Source: Brachypodius melanocephalos (Eukaryota > Chordata > Aves > Passeriformes > Pycnonotidae). Taken from it: a stretch of 64,000 nt of DNA. The notes beneath the pieces were generated by a model, which saw nothing but the letters and a program-made list of their open reading frames with translations, was not told the origin of the DNA and did not search any database. Location of the stretch: contig VZSR01003807.1 in assembly GCA_013398615.1 (NCBI GenBank), forward strand, positions 33,896,854-33,960,853, in the 5' to 3' direction. The position numbers were made by a program, and so were the translations under genes. Below, one piece after another: positions 39,201 through 51,626 of the stretch (positions are counted from its first letter, which is position 1; every line of letters starts with the position of its first letter).

Positions 39201-41150
39201 GCCACTACCACAATTCCTGAATGTCTATAAGTTTCTAAGATTTAGCATTCTCTTTGTCCCATTGTGCATAGAATCAAGCTGTTACAGAATTACACAGCTT
39301 TCTAGCATTGCTCTAGTGCTAACGAGATGGAAATACTTCATACTAAAGGGCAGTCTTGTGCCTCAGACACCTGGGGCGAATTACACTGAACAATCACAGC
39401 TTACTGTGATTTAAAACAGGAATCAATGTCACTGAACATTTCAAGGGATCAGGGTCTATGCTGATAATTCATTCAGTCTAAAAGTGTTTGGTATTTTCTC
39501 CTCTGCTGGATCTTCTGAATTCAGGAGACCTCAGCTGGCTCTAAATACAATTAAAATGGTCTCAGAAAATGCAAAAAGAACCATTTACCCTGGCTGTTCA
39601 GAATAATAAAGCACTAAAAGTTTCACTTGAATGCCTCTAACATTGGCTTCTGTCAGGATTTCCTGTGTGTCAAGAAACCTAACTTTTAGTAACTCAAACA
39701 GGAACAACCTGAAATCCTCTTTGAATGCAAGAGAAACCAGCTATCTTTCATCTATCATCTTCTAAGGGGATTTGCATGCAATACATTTTTTGCTATTAGA
39801 AATTATGCTTGTCTGATAAGATGTAATACAACCTGCAAAAGGCTGCAACCATAGCTTACAATACCATCCTCATAATTTTCTAACTTTTCCAGTCAGCTTG
39901 TTCTGTGTATTTTCTCTATACATAAAAGGATATGCTTTGATTATAGATTGTGCAGCTGCTTAGTAGGTACCCTAAAAGCCTGACTGACAGCTGTAGAGTC
40001 AGCACAGCACACTTGAGAATAAATAAAGTTTTAATTAATTACCAGTCTCTGTATGCCGAATTTTTCACCATATGTTTGCTATTTTCTATAAAAACTGCTC
40101 TAATTTAGCAATCCAAACCTCAGTGGGCTGCCAAAGATCAAGTTCAGGTGTGAGCAGTGATAGCCAGTTTTACATTGATCCCTTAGACTTGCTGGGGATT
40201 CATCTCTGTACATTTAATATGTGCTTCAAAACATAAGTTAGGTTTGTGATAGAGCAGGTACCTGTCACTTCAGCCTGGTTTCTTGTCTTAATTTTTATGT
40301 CCTTTTTCAATTTTGAGTGATGGAAATGACGAGAGTATGTTTTAACAGATTTGGGCCTAGACATGCTGCCTCCAACTTTTTTGTTTACTTCTAATATCTT
40401 CACACTTGCTAACTCAAAGAATCTTAAAATCTGAAAAGAGAAATTAGAAATTTGCAGTAAGCCATGCAATTTTTTTCTTTTTCGCTTGGCCACAAAAGGA
40501 AAAACCCTGAGATCTCCCAAGTAAGATGAAGCACTTGACATCACAAGAAAAAGAAGATGTATATGCTACCTCTTCTCTAGTAGTGGACACTGGTCACTGT
40601 CACAGTCTGAAGCCATTTGAGCAGCTTATTTTGGCAGCTTTCTGATTGTAACCAAGTCATTTAAGCAATCCCACTGTCCTATGTGGCATCGCATCTCCAG
40701 CCCTGCTGCACTGCCCAGAGGAATTTGGTTGTGATTGGTGACAGGATTATTGTTCCCTACCCAGTTCCCCTTAAACAGTGGTGCCACCCTTCCAACAGCA
40801 TAATGAAGTAGGAGGAGTATCTACCTCTTAGCTCTTGCATTTGCAGCCTATGATTTGCAGCATGAACAGCTACTGTCAAGAGCACAGAATAAAAAGGCAG
40901 CCTGCACACTTCAGCAGCAGAAGCGTACCCAGCGCAGCTATGCCTGCTTCTTTCCAGGAGGGAAACCACACAGAGCCCTGATATGACTCAGAGCCCTATT
41001 TAAAACTCTGCTACCAGCAGCACAATTGAAATATAGTTCCAATGATTTAAAAATACGTACTGTTGAAAGTAATTGATTGCAGTTTTACTAAGGAGAGATG
41101 GTGAGGCCGGATAATTTTCTGACCATTTTTGAAAGCAAGTGAGAAAACAG
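30293..41150. other. Long gene-free stretch of AT-rich unique DNA
   Basis: Nearly 11 kb without a recognisable gene or young transposon. Items noticed: a direct repeat AATCAGAATTCT twice 25 bp apart (30499, 30524); T runs at 31971-31984 and 37698-37717, the latter followed by CCCTGCAG and resembling a strong plus-strand splice acceptor; a GA-rich stretch at 35130-35225; and a 92-bp interval bounded by AG and GT (36646-36737). Minus-strand ORFs at 31608-31829 and 37923-38144 have protein-like composition but match no family I know. None of these is sufficient to call a gene. Confidence 0.5.
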
Positions 41151-41152
41151 AT

Positions 41153-41507
41153 TTCTGCTTGGCACCAGCCTCAGCCCAAGGCTATTTTTCCTACTCCACC
41201 TAAGGTTAGGGTTACATCTAGGTTTAGGGTTCAGAAAACCACAAAGCCCAGAGCTCCAGGGACTCTGCAGTTGCAAAAGGCATGCCAAGAGGAACACAGA
41301 TCTGCTACAACATGGCTGCCTTCACACCTTTCTGCTTGGCACCAAAGTCAGCCCAAGACTGGCTTCTTGCTCTATCTACGGTTATGGTTAGTGTTATGTG
41401 TAGGGTTATGGTCCAGGAAACTACAAAGCCCAGAGCTCCAAGCAGACTGCAGGTATAAAAGGCATGTCAAGGGGGACACAGGAGTCAGTGCTGCATTGAG
41501 CTGCATC
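41153..41507 (+). repeat. Two-copy tandem repeat (about 180 bp) with degenerate telomere-like motifs
   Basis: Copy 1 starts near 41153 and copy 2 near 41330, both opening TTCTGCTTGGCACCA. Each carries a block of TTAGGG-related words (41204-41231: GGTTAGGGTT and GGTTTAGGGTT; 41380-41412: GGTTATGGTTAG, TAGGGTTATGG). Both then share CAAAGCCCAGAGCTCCA, a GACTGCAG/GACTCTGCAG-like word, AAAAGGCATG and a CAAG(A/G)GG(A/G)ACACAG-like phrase. Offsets between shared words run from 177 to 182, so the copies differ by small indels and many substitutions. A plus-strand ORF (41139-41546) spans both copies but encodes nothing recognised. It may be a small satellite relic or part of an unidentified transposon. 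Confidence 0.85.
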
Positions 41508-41547
41508 AGTGAAAAAAAGCATCTTCTCGGCCTGGCTTTTTTTTGAG

Positions 41548-41946
41548 AACCTGAAGATTGAAGGGCTAGAGCACCTTTCCTATGAAGACAGACTGATGGA
41601 ATTGGAATTTTACAGCTTGGTCCTGCAGAGAAGCTTCAAAGAGACATTGTGCAGATGAAATTAGTGACAGGCCAAGGTTGTAACTACTTTAAACAGAAAT
41701 AGGGTAGATTTAGATTAGATAGTAAGAATGATTTCTTTACTTTTACTGCAGTTAGGCATGGAAAATTTTTGCCCAGCAAAGCTGTGGATGCTCCATCCCT
41801 GGAAATGTTCAAGGCCAGGCTGGATGGGGCTGTGAGACACCTGTTCTTGTAGAAGGTTCCCTGCCCATAGCAGTGGAGTTGGAACTAGGTGATCTTTAAG
41901 ATGCCATCTAACTCAAGCCATTCTTTGATTCTACAATCATAATTCT
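41548..41946 (+). mobile_element. CR1 LINE 3' end with octamer-like tail
   Basis: It begins with a CR1 ORF2-end phrase (GAAGATTGAAGGGCTAGAGC, ACCTTTCCTATGAAGACAGA) and continues through AAGCTGTGGATGCTCCATCC, CTGGAAATGTTCAAGGCCAG, GCTGGATGGGGCTGTGAG, GGAACTAGGTGATCTTTAAG and GCCATTCTTTGATTCTACAA. This is the standard avian CR1 3' end, including the ATTCTNTG-type terminal octamers. 5'-truncated; no intact reading frame. It abuts the telomere-like tandem repeat. Confidence 0.95.
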
Positions 41947-43255
41947 AAGTAAAGGGGGAGCTCCAAGATGATTTTTCTATCTTCACTCTGGCAAAACTGC
42001 TCCCATTTTACAGTGTTTTGCAGTTAGTCTTGTTCCACTTATGACTGGTCTTTTATAAATAAATTGATGTTTAACAGAGCTGAGAAATGTTTTCAAATTC
42101 TCCATGTGCACTAAAGACTGTTCTGGGTGACAGCTGCAAAAGAAACAACTGTGTCTTACAATAATAATTACTCCAATTTGGTTCTATCAGTCTACATGGA
42201 GAACCTTTGAACAGCTCCATCTGTTATTTGATCAAGACATCATTTGAATGAGGTCAAGATTTCATCCATAGTGGCTGCTCTTCTGCATTCCCTGACCAAA
42301 AACCAAAAGCCACTAGAAATTTCTTTGAGGAAAGAGAGCAGTTGATCTGCTCTTGTGTTTGACTTCTTGCTCATTCAAAGTATTTTTAAGTGTTCAGGTT
42401 GGTAAGTTTTCAGGAAAGTTCACACTGCCAAACCTCTTTGCAAATATTTAGCAATTCGTTGCATATTCATGAAACACTAAATATATTTTAGGTCCTGATG
42501 CTTCATTAACAAAACAAGAAAACAGTCTGCATAATTCACCCAATATTTAAAATAAACCCATCAAGGCATTTCAAAGTGCTCTTTTTTTCCCCCTCACTCA
42601 TTATTTTTAAAATAATCTCATCTCAGGTTTGCATATCATTGTATTTTTTTTTACTATTTTGCATATTTTAACTTGTTTCAAGGTTCTGAGTGAACACCTT
42701 CTTTTTTCCAAGAAGCAAATTAAAAATCCTTGGATAAAAATATATTAAGAATTCTATACATAGATATCCTCATTACCAATATCAAAGTTCATGTTCCCAG
42801 AATTGATAATAATCTGAAAATCTTACTTGCTCTTATGTTCCTTGAAAGCAGAGGTTTAGGTTTTTAAAAAAGTGAAACTAATTTTTTTTCTTTCTCAGTT
42901 AAATTTTCAGGAGCTCAGAGAATTTGGCTCTTCTGTCTGCTATTCTTCTCTATGGATAACAGGTCCTCTCTCTGTCTTCCTCATTCACACTAAGATCATT
43001 GATCTACCTCTCTAAATATGAGCAACTACCTTAGCTCTCACTGAAGAGACAGCAGATGGTCTCAGAATGTTTCAGAATTATTTAACTGTAGTTTGTTATG
43101 CACGCCTCTCCTCTTGACAGTATCAATGTAGTGTAGCAGTATTGTGGTACAAGGTATGAAGTCTTCATGGGTGGTATGAAATACTGCAGATTATTTTCTG
43201 CATTGTTAAAGGCTTCTGTGAGCAGCTCATAGCTGTCACATGGGCTGTAACAGTA
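41947..43255. other. Gene-free AT-rich unique DNA
   Basis: Nothing recognisable is seen. T runs occur near 42592-42600 and 42645-42652. Confidence 0.5.
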
Positions 43256-43259
43256 TTTG

Positions 43260-43662
43260 TTTCATGCTAGATTGTGCTCTCTCCTCACACCAGGCACCAA
43301 TTGACAGTGGACAACTGAGGCAGCTGTCAGACCCCTATTACCTAAAAACTCTCATACCTTTCCCCCAATTAACAGTGGGCTTAAATGACTGATGCCAAAG
43401 ATGGTGGCAAGCATCAGCCCCTTATCACCCTACAGTAAAACTTTCATACCTTCTCTCTGTAAACTTCACACAGCAGCAACACAGCACATTGACCCCACAT
43501 TTCCTCCTGATAACCCAACCTACTCTTTTATAGCACACATGCTATTGGACATAGCTGTGACCTATTAAGGGCAAGGCTGTTTCCACTCTTTGGTAATTAG
43601 TACAGCTGACACTCATCAGGGGGAAGATTCCCTGCAGCACTATCTCTATTCTCTTACAATCC
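43260..43662 (+). mobile_element. LTR-like interspersed repeat, copy 1 (most diverged)
   Basis: This copy shares ordered phrases with the copies at 48.9 and 53.2 kb: CTATTACCT, CTCATACCTTTCC, then GGGCAAGGCTGTTTCCACTC, TTTGGTAATTAGTACAGCTG, CATCAGGGGGAAGATT and GCACTATCTCTATTCTC. The middle is unlike the other two copies, suggesting a different subfamily or internal replacement. It ends TCTTACA, consistent with the CA end of an LTR. Orientation is set relative to the other copies only. No retroviral coding sequence is recognised nearby, so a solo LTR is the likeliest reading. Confidence 0.65.
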
Positions 43663-44119
43663 ATTCTCCCGCACTAGATCTCTGTCTAATTTTCAAGAGT
43701 TTGGTGACAAGTTCTTTTGTTGCCAATTTGCCTAAATGGTGATCACAGAATATTAGGATAAGACCATGGTCATTAAGTATGCTTCTTCAACACTTTGCTC
43801 CAGGGACAACATTTTCCTGTGTGAGGGACAAAAATCTGTGTGGTTGGTCTGAAACGCTGGATTTAGCTGCTCAGGGACTATCAACCATCACCAATGTCCT
43901 CACCTTTTCATTCAAATGCAAAAATTAAGATAGCAATTAAAAAATATGCAGGAACACATACCACAGAGCTAAGGGTGAAAAAAAATGCTACTAAACACTG
44001 ACACATCTCTGGACATGCTTCTCCTCCTGGGAAAAGACTCAGAGAATGAACAGAATGGACAAACAACACATGACAAATGTATAATACATTGAGTGCATTA
44101 GTAATCACAAGATGACTGT
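43663..44119. other. Gene-free unique DNA between LTR-like copy 1 and an old CR1
   Basis: Nothing recognisable. A GATCACAGAATATTAGGAT phrase near 43741 faintly recalls a CR1 end but has no supporting context. Confidence 0.45.
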
Positions 44120-44690
44120 GAATCATTGATGTGGTGTGGTCAGGAGGAAAAAAAAGACAACAAAAGTTGAAAGATGCAGCAATTCAGGGCAGGGAGGTAA
44201 TATGTCAATAGAGGCAGCAGTAGCACACCCAGTTCTGGTCCCCATGTTTAAAAATAGTTATGTTAAAGTACAACCAACACAGGCTGTGAGACAATCAGGG
44301 AAATTAATTTATGTTTTCCAAGAAGACAAATAGGAAAATCTGCATTATTTAGATGAGCAAAAATCCTACCAGATATGATTGCTCTGGACAAGTACATAAG
44401 AAGGTCAGCCACAAACTTGGGAAAGCTAAAAGCTTTTTCAGCATGCTGCCACAAGACAAATAACCAATCAATCAGTTTGAGGTAGAATTTAGGAGCAAGT
44501 TTCTAAGACTTGGGGCAGTGCATTTTAAAACCACACTTTTATGATTGGAAAAGGGGAAACAAGGAGCATAATCAATTTTAAGCAGAATACATTTAAGAAA
44601 GGGTTTACCTGGCAAAATGATGATTGGACCTGTTGACCTGGACTGATCTAGTTCTGTGCCTCTATTTTGTAGTCATACTTCTTGACAAAC
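44120..44690 (+). mobile_element. Ancient CR1-type LINE 3' region
   Basis: Ordered matches to the old amniote CR1 consensus are visible: CACCCAGTTCTGGTCCCCAT (consensus gtgtccagttctgggcccca), AGATATGATTGCTCTGGACA (consensus gatatgattgctctctata), AAGTACATAAGAAGG, GCTGCCACAAGACAAATAAC, GTAGAATTTAGGAGCAAG, TTTCTAAGACTTGGGGCAGT, and a final GATGATTGGACCTG region. These correspond to the end of ORF2 and the 3' UTR. Many substitutions and indels have destroyed the frame. Boundaries are approximate. Confidence 0.62.
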
Positions 44691-47600
44691 TAAACACTGG
44701 TTCCAATATATCGAAAAAAATGAGTACTGTGTAAGGGAGGAGAATATACAAGGGCAGACTATAAATAGAGAAACTATTTTAGTTTTCTTAAAAAAAAATC
44801 TTAATAATTGTTATTATTTTTATAGTTTTCTATTTTTTTCTTTTTTAAAACCAATCATTCAAAGACACTTATTTTAATGCATTCTGAACCCCAAATGTAT
44901 CACTTTTTTACAACATTGAATTAATTATTTTGATAGAAAATACTGCTTCTCCTTATAAACCTTGTCTCTCTCATGACCTTAGACTACTATAAAAGCACTA
45001 CTACTCTATAACTTAGGAACATAATTCAATTTTCTAGAGACCCATCTGCTTAGGTTATGCCTGTGCTAGTGAAACTTGCTGGGTAGATCAGAGGCTATCT
45101 GTGACCACAGAAAAAAATTAATTTCTTTTGAAACAGAAAAAATTAAAACACTCTGACAAGGATAAATCTGGTGTCAGCAAAAGCATGCACCATATTGTCC
45201 CTTAACAAAAGAAGAGTCATGAAGTTCTGGAAAGTCAGTGACTATTATTATGGAAAAGAGGATGTTGAAATGTGCATTATAATTTGACTGAAATAAAAAT
45301 GCTCAATAGGAAATGTTTTACAAGAGGATCTGTAAAACAGGAATTCTTACACATACAAATGGGATAACAGTTTGATGAGGATGTTTCAAATGAATGGAAA
45401 CAAACAAACTCCAAATTAGCCTTGGATTTCAATGAAATAAGTTTAGTTCTTCACTGGGTTAATCTAGGAGAAATTCTCATTCCTTCAGCAAAGCACAAGG
45501 GCATGTCTATTAATCCTTTCTTTTCACACTTGCTGCTTTTGCAGGTCCTGATGAAGACATTCTTTTCTGAATAGAAATTTAAGTAATTCTTCTGAGTGAG
45601 GATAAAAGCCTTTATTTCACCTCCCTCGCTGATGGATTTTAGCATCAATGTCATTGATATACATACATTGATATACTTAAACTTGACATACAGGGGAGCT
45701 TGAACAGTGAAATGTCAGAGGCCTAACAGCCACATGTTCAAGACTGGCTGACCAATAACTTCTGCAATGGATTTAACACCATAAGATTTGCTCTTCTACA
45801 ACTTGGCAACAGGTTACATCTCCCTCCCCTAAAACTGAACCTGTGTTCTCATTTTGCCTTTTTCGTGATGGAACCTCAGCTTCTTTCCCAAAGCCAAGCT
45901 TTCCATCAAAGCCTTCCATTTATCAGCTACTATTTCTTCAAATGCCCTAATCCATCCACAGATTTGCTCCAAAATTTTGCATTATTCACTTGTCCAGCAG
46001 CAGCTTTGGCATAACTGTTAAACACAATGAAAATATGGCACAAGATTTCACACTGTTACATCTTTATTAGAACTTTTTCTGGCTGATGAATTTTATCACT
46101 GCCTTTATTGTAAAAAGCAATTTTAGCTCTTGATTTTTAGGTGTCTTAAGTGAGCAATTGAGTGTAAAACATGCAAGTGCAGTCAACAACTGATTTGCAT
46201 GTGAAATGACCATTGTGGCCTCTGAAACCTTCACCTGCAGATGGCATATGTGGAATGGAAAATTGCACATGCAAATGGATGATGACCATTTTCACATTCA
46301 GAAACACAACATACACATCAGAAATTATAACTGCAGGCTTAGCTTGCTTAAAATCAAGTAGGTAGTGTTTCAAACAGACCTGAACTTATTGCACAGAAAT
46401 GATCAGCAACAGCTGAATGAAGATGAAAATGTAATTTTTAAAATTAATTGGACTTCTGGGCAGCAAATGAGGTGTGATGTATATAAATGTCAGAGTAGAA
46501 AATAAAAGGTAAATGTTTAAGGAAAGTTATTTCAGCACAGTAATCACAAGTGAAGCCAAAAATGGAAAGTCCTCCATCCAGCAAGTTACCACAATGAGCA
46601 ATGACAGAGTGCTCAGGTCAATAGAAAACATTGAAAAAAAAGAAAAGAATTTTGAATAAATTAAAAAAAACCCCAAACCAAACAGAACTATTGGATGTTA
46701 AAGTTGAATTTATAGGCTAGTACTCAACTACTGGTTGAAAGTACATGTTGAACTTGTTCTGAATACAGTGGGAGTCTCTACATTTTTTTTTTTTTGCAGT
46801 TAAGTGCCTGGAAAGGGTTGAGATTTTCATCTGCTGGTAGAGATAGTCCATGTCATCATTTATGCCAATGGCAAGCACTAAAATAATTACAGACTGTGTA
46901 TATGCAAGCTTGATCCTTTGCTTTTCTTTAAGAATTAAAGCAAAACTAAAAACAATGTGGTAGTTTGGGTTTTTTTTAATATTTTAAGAAATTTTTAGTT
47001 CAAGACATTTGAATATGGATCACACAGTTTTTTATATTGCAATATATGTTTAAAACTGTGGGGAAAACAAAAAAAAAATGAAAGACAAACCAAACCAATC
47101 AAACAGAACCAAAAAGCCAAACACTATTTAATGAAGAAAAGGTAAGGTCTCTGCTGATAGATAAGGTTATAATATTAAACCTATTAAGAGATCCACATAG
47201 CAAAACTGTGAAAATTGAAGAAGCAAAAGGAAACACTTATGGCTTATTATAAAAGTCGTAATCAAGATTGGGCGAAATGTAACTATGTATGAAATAAATA
47301 TAAGTTACAGACTATCGATGTCACCCAAGAAGTAGATGTATGGAAGTTTTAGTTTTTAAAAATGGATGCCATGTCAAAAAAATAATGAGTTTTATAAAAT
47401 TCTCAGTAAGAAGACAGAAAGGAAGAAAACTTCTGGGCAAACAGTGCAAAGCTATTTTTTTTTTTACTCCTCCTCAAACAGGAGAAAGTGGATTGTCTCC
47501 TTATGGCAATTTTTTTTTTTCTTTTTTCTGTTCTGAATCTATAGGGATGGCAGTATTAGCCTCAGGGGCTCATTCAGTCGGCAAACTCTGGGCTTCCCAA

Positions 47601-48865
47601 GGAGAGGGTTTTCAGAATTTATACCTTTGCTCAGCTCCCTCTGGTGTTAGGAATGGAGTTTGGCAAGGCACAGTATTGCAACTCTGCAAACTAAGTTTTT
47701 CTAACCAGATGCTCTGCTTCCTCTTTCATCTTCAGTGCTGGTTTGTGGTGTAAGCTCCTACTCTCAGAGAAATAAGGAAGATGTTTTAAAATAAAATTCA
47801 TATTCCAAAGCTCAAATTTTTACAGACAGTTAATGAAATTATGAAGAAGTGGGAAAGAATGTTGGCAACATCAACACACTGAGGAGGCTGGAACAGCCTG
47901 ACAGCTTGGTTGAGATGAAGTAGAGACACAGAAGTGTTAGATATTCAAACTCAAGCAAATTTTCTCCCTCCATGTTTTGCCAGGTGGGGAACTGATTTGG
48001 CAGCATTTGTACATCGTGGTTATCCAATTTAAATAGCATGACAAACGTACAGCAGAGGGGATGGGTGTGCCAGCTCACTTTTGTTCAACAAATTAGCTAC
48101 TTGAGCCTGTGTCAGGCATGGATTTTAATTTCTTCATCTTGGTACAATGTTCTCAAAATAAAACTATAATTACTATAGGGTAAAGGCTAATACGGTTTGA
48201 GTTGGTGGTGGTAGTCAGTGTGCTCGTGAACCCCACTGCTGAATCTACTCCAGGTTTAATACCAGGGTATGATGAGATGACCTTCTCTCTCTGGATATTT
48301 AAATGTACAGACGGAAGTGTTCCAGATTTTAAGCCTGAAACATTGTCCCACCAGCAGGTCATCAAATCCTTCAGGTGGTGATTAATGACAACACTGAAAC
48401 TTGTCCAAAGACACTGAAGATATTTAAGTCTATTCTACCATTCATTCATTTTGTTGTACCTGTGAATCTATGACCTGTATCTCTTAAACTGTTTTTGAGG
48501 TGGAAAAAAGACTTTTTGTCAAAGGTGAAAACTAATAAAAAGTACACCATGGTAGTAATAAAACACCATTTGCACAATTACATATGCCCATGCTCCCAAA
48601 CAAACATAGAGGGATACTTTTAAAGTGTTGAGTAGGAGGAAAGCATTGTTTTAAGGATGTGGAGAAAAATAGAGCCATGAAAAGAAGGATTTGTGGTTCT
48701 AATTCTCTCTCCCTCTAAGCCAGAAGAGGTTCAGGTTTTTAGCAGGCTGAATGTGATCTCTGATAGGATAAATGCAAAGAGATTTTTTCCGTTCTGAAAA
48801 AAAGATTGCAAGCATGGTAAGATTTCTAATGGATAAGGCAGATTAAATGTGAGACAAAAGGGTGA
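44691..48865. other. Gene-free AT-rich unique DNA
   Basis: No gene or named repeat is visible. A T13 run followed directly by GCAG (46783-46799) resembles a splice acceptor but leads into no recognised exon. A-rich words near 46663-46680 and 47068-47100 (AAAAAACCCCAAACCAAAC-like) resemble decayed retroposon tails. The 137-codon plus ORF at 47340-47753 contains T-run-derived Phe strings and is not credible as a gene. Confidence 0.5.
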
Positions 48866-48867
48866 AA

Positions 48868-49305
48868 AGGTGCCGTTGTTGAGACGGCTGCTGCACTCAG
48901 AGTGCTTCAATAAAAACTTCAGGGGGCTTCAAGTATCAGGGCTTTGTTATGCAAAAAGTCTTTCATACCTTTCCTAGATACCAATCCCATGTGCAGGTCC
49001 ACACAGCTCTGGCTTTTTCTCTCCTTCTCTCTTCCTTCTGCAGTCCCAGCTCACTGCTTCCTGTCCCTTGCACAGCCACCTGTCCCTTGTACAGTGGCTC
49101 ACCTTGTCTATCCCTTAGCCAACGTCTTGTCCCTTTGTCCTCACAGCACAGCCAGCAAATCTAAACTGACTCACTCACTCACTCTTTATCACACCCTTAG
49201 CCTTGAGGGCAAGGCTGTTCCCACTCTTCGGTGATTAACACAGCTGCAAGGTATCAGCAGCAAGATTGTCTTTAGCACTATCTCTATCCATAAAAAGATG
49301 ATGAA
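48868..49305 (+). mobile_element. LTR-like interspersed repeat, copy 2
   Basis: About 440 bp, clearly homologous to the inverted copy at 53.02-53.46 kb over its whole length. Shared phrases in order are GTTGTTGAGACGGC, ACTTCAGGGGGCTTCAAG, TTTCATACCTTT, GTCCACACAGCTCTGG, TTCTCTCTTCCTTCTGCAGT, CTCACTGC, GCACAGCCACCT, ACAGTGGCTCACCTT, TTTATCACACCC, GAGGGCAAGGCTGTTCCCAC, GATTAACACAGCTGCAA and CACTATCTCTATCC. The TTTATCAC segment and the CA-rich end are reminiscent of LTRs. No primer-binding site or gag/pol remnant is seen on either side. The name of the family cannot be assigned by eye. Confidence 0.72.
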
Positions 49306-51626
49306 TAAGGTATCCGGGTGAAATATTGGGTCTGGTTGTGAAGGATGCATGGAAAAAGGAAAGAATGCATAAGGGGAAACTGTTGCTTCTTTCCATTGTT
49401 CTCTTTGAAATTCATTATTTCCTTTTTCCATCTTGAGGTGGAAAGAGGGCTAGTTCTTTCTCTTATTTTGAAGCAAGTTCCTTTCAAAACACCTTCAGTA
49501 ACAAAACCTTAGATTTCTGTTTCAAAATTATGTGATTAGCCAGAAGATGACTTCTGGATATTTGGGGAAGAATTAAGAGAAATTTGTGATTGCCTCTGCT
49601 CTAACATCTTTTCTGTTTCATCCTAGGGTAGCAGTTAATGAGGGAAATGCATGGCATTAGTCATCAATGGTTTTGGTAATTAGGTGTGTGCGTGACATAT
49701 AAGTATGGTTATATTTCAAGGTTTCCAAGTTATATTGACTACTACATGAAAATATAGTGCTCATAATGAAAAAGGGCATGGAAATGTATACTGAAAAGAA
49801 GGATGGCAGGAGTCACAGAATAATTCATGTACAAATAACTCATGCTAGACCTAGATTTTAGTTCCTTAAAATAGTGACTCTCAGAAAAATCACTTTGAAT
49901 GTATTTCTGTTGTTGCAAATTTTCCTTTCGTATACAACTGTAAGTAATGTTTTTAAAAGACTCTGCCTGCTATGAAATTTTCAAGTACAAATAACCCTAC
50001 CCAGTCAAAACCAATTACTTCAGGGAAGAAAGGTAGACTGTTATTCACTGTGTTTATTTCCAATGAATAATTTGAATTTTAACATACTCATTTTTTTGCA
50101 AAAAGTAGAGTTATTCTCTTGGTTTTTTTGGTTTGCCTTTTTTTTTTTCCCCCAAAATGGCAAAAATTATGTTAAGGAAGGAGAAGGGTTTTTTTCACTT
50201 AAACATTAGTACTGTATTTCTGTTCAGAATTACATAGCAGAAATAGCTTGGGGGAAAAAAAAAGCAAACAACCCAATACACTGAACCCCAAGTAAAAATA
50301 TTATTTGTTTGAAAGATACAAATTTTCAAGAGCTCTGAATGAGTTACAACAAATAAAGACATGTAAAGACTTTTCAGTAGCAGATTGCAACTAAACTATG
50401 GATGATGATTTAGTGTTTTTATCTCCAGTCACAAAGAAAGCAAATAGATAACTTGCCAAGAGTAATAGTTTCAAAGGTAGCTGCCAGTATCAACTCACTT
50501 TCTAATTTCAGATAAAGAAGTCAGTTTGTGCTTTCTGCACTTTTGAGATTTCCTTCTATTTGCTTCTTTAGATTAAAGAAGTTTCTTCTATGACATAGCA
50601 TAAATCAATAAATGTGCATGTGTGCAGGTGTAATGTATATATACGAAAAGAGTTTATTTAAACATATATTTTAATAAAGGATTCAGAAAAATAATTTTGC
50701 AACACATTGGTATACCAAATAATTCTGTCTACTTTTATGATAAGTAAGTGATTACAAGCCAGGAATCTGAAATAGGCCTTTAGTTTCTTTTAAATTGCTA
50801 TTCTAAAACATAAATATCTAATGGAGATTCGATTAAAATTTAGGGAACCTTTATTTTTGATTAAAATTTTGCAGAAGCTCCTGTTCATTTCTCTGTTGTT
50901 ATCTTGTGCTGTTACATTTATCTAACTGATTGTGATAATGTCTGCACTTCTTGAGTTGCATTTACCTTTATGGATTCCTCAGTAAATGTCACTTACATAT
51001 TTGCACAGATTGTTTTTTCATGTCCTGTAAGAAAGGTATAGTCAGCCAATGAATTAAATTAAAACAAAAGCTAAGAATACATTGGTATATACAGGTATAT
51101 ATAATGTTACTTCAGCTTCAGTACATCACAGCCCTGAAGGCAGACATGGAATCGTCCTTGAGCAAGAATCAAAAGGTAGAAAAGGGCTTGCATTGAACCT
51201 GGTTATACTGATCCTCCCTCATCATATTTTTTTTCTGGACTTATGAGGGCCTTTGAACACTGGCAGCAAAGCCTAGGAGAGTTTTCTACAGTTCTGCAAA
51301 ACTGAGGTGAATCACTTCCCACTCTCCTGTGGTTGGTGGGTGAGCATGGTGTCATGGATGCAGCTCAGAAGAGTGGGCACAGGGCTGTTAAGAGGGGCAG
51401 CTTCTCACAGAGCTGTTTGTTACCATGTAATGTGGGGGAAGGTGCAGGGAGGACTTTATTTACTCAGAGCTGTGCAAAAAGCAACGATCTAGTCCTACAG
51501 CAACTGCTTGGGATGCATGGGGAGAGTCCTGCGGTATTTCAGTTGTGTCTACTGCTGTGGGAACTCACATGGAGGTACAGCACTATATCAGGGGTGGGGG
51601 GATTAGACACAGGCTCACACCTGTGT
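49306..51626. other. Gene-free AT-rich unique DNA between LTR-like copy 2 and CR1
   Basis: No retroviral coding remnant is recognisable here, which argues against copies 2 and 3 flanking a single provirus. T runs occur near 50126-50151. ORFs at 51307-51492 and 51333-52070 run into the CR1 and are not genes. Confidence 0.5.

Noticed and set aside
41139..41546. 135-codon plus-strand ORF with an internal duplication
   Set aside because: The internal repeat reflects the DNA tandem duplication of about 180 bp, not protein repeats.
47340..47753. 137-codon plus-strand ORF
   Set aside because: It contains Phe strings from T runs and no recognised domain. Likely chance.
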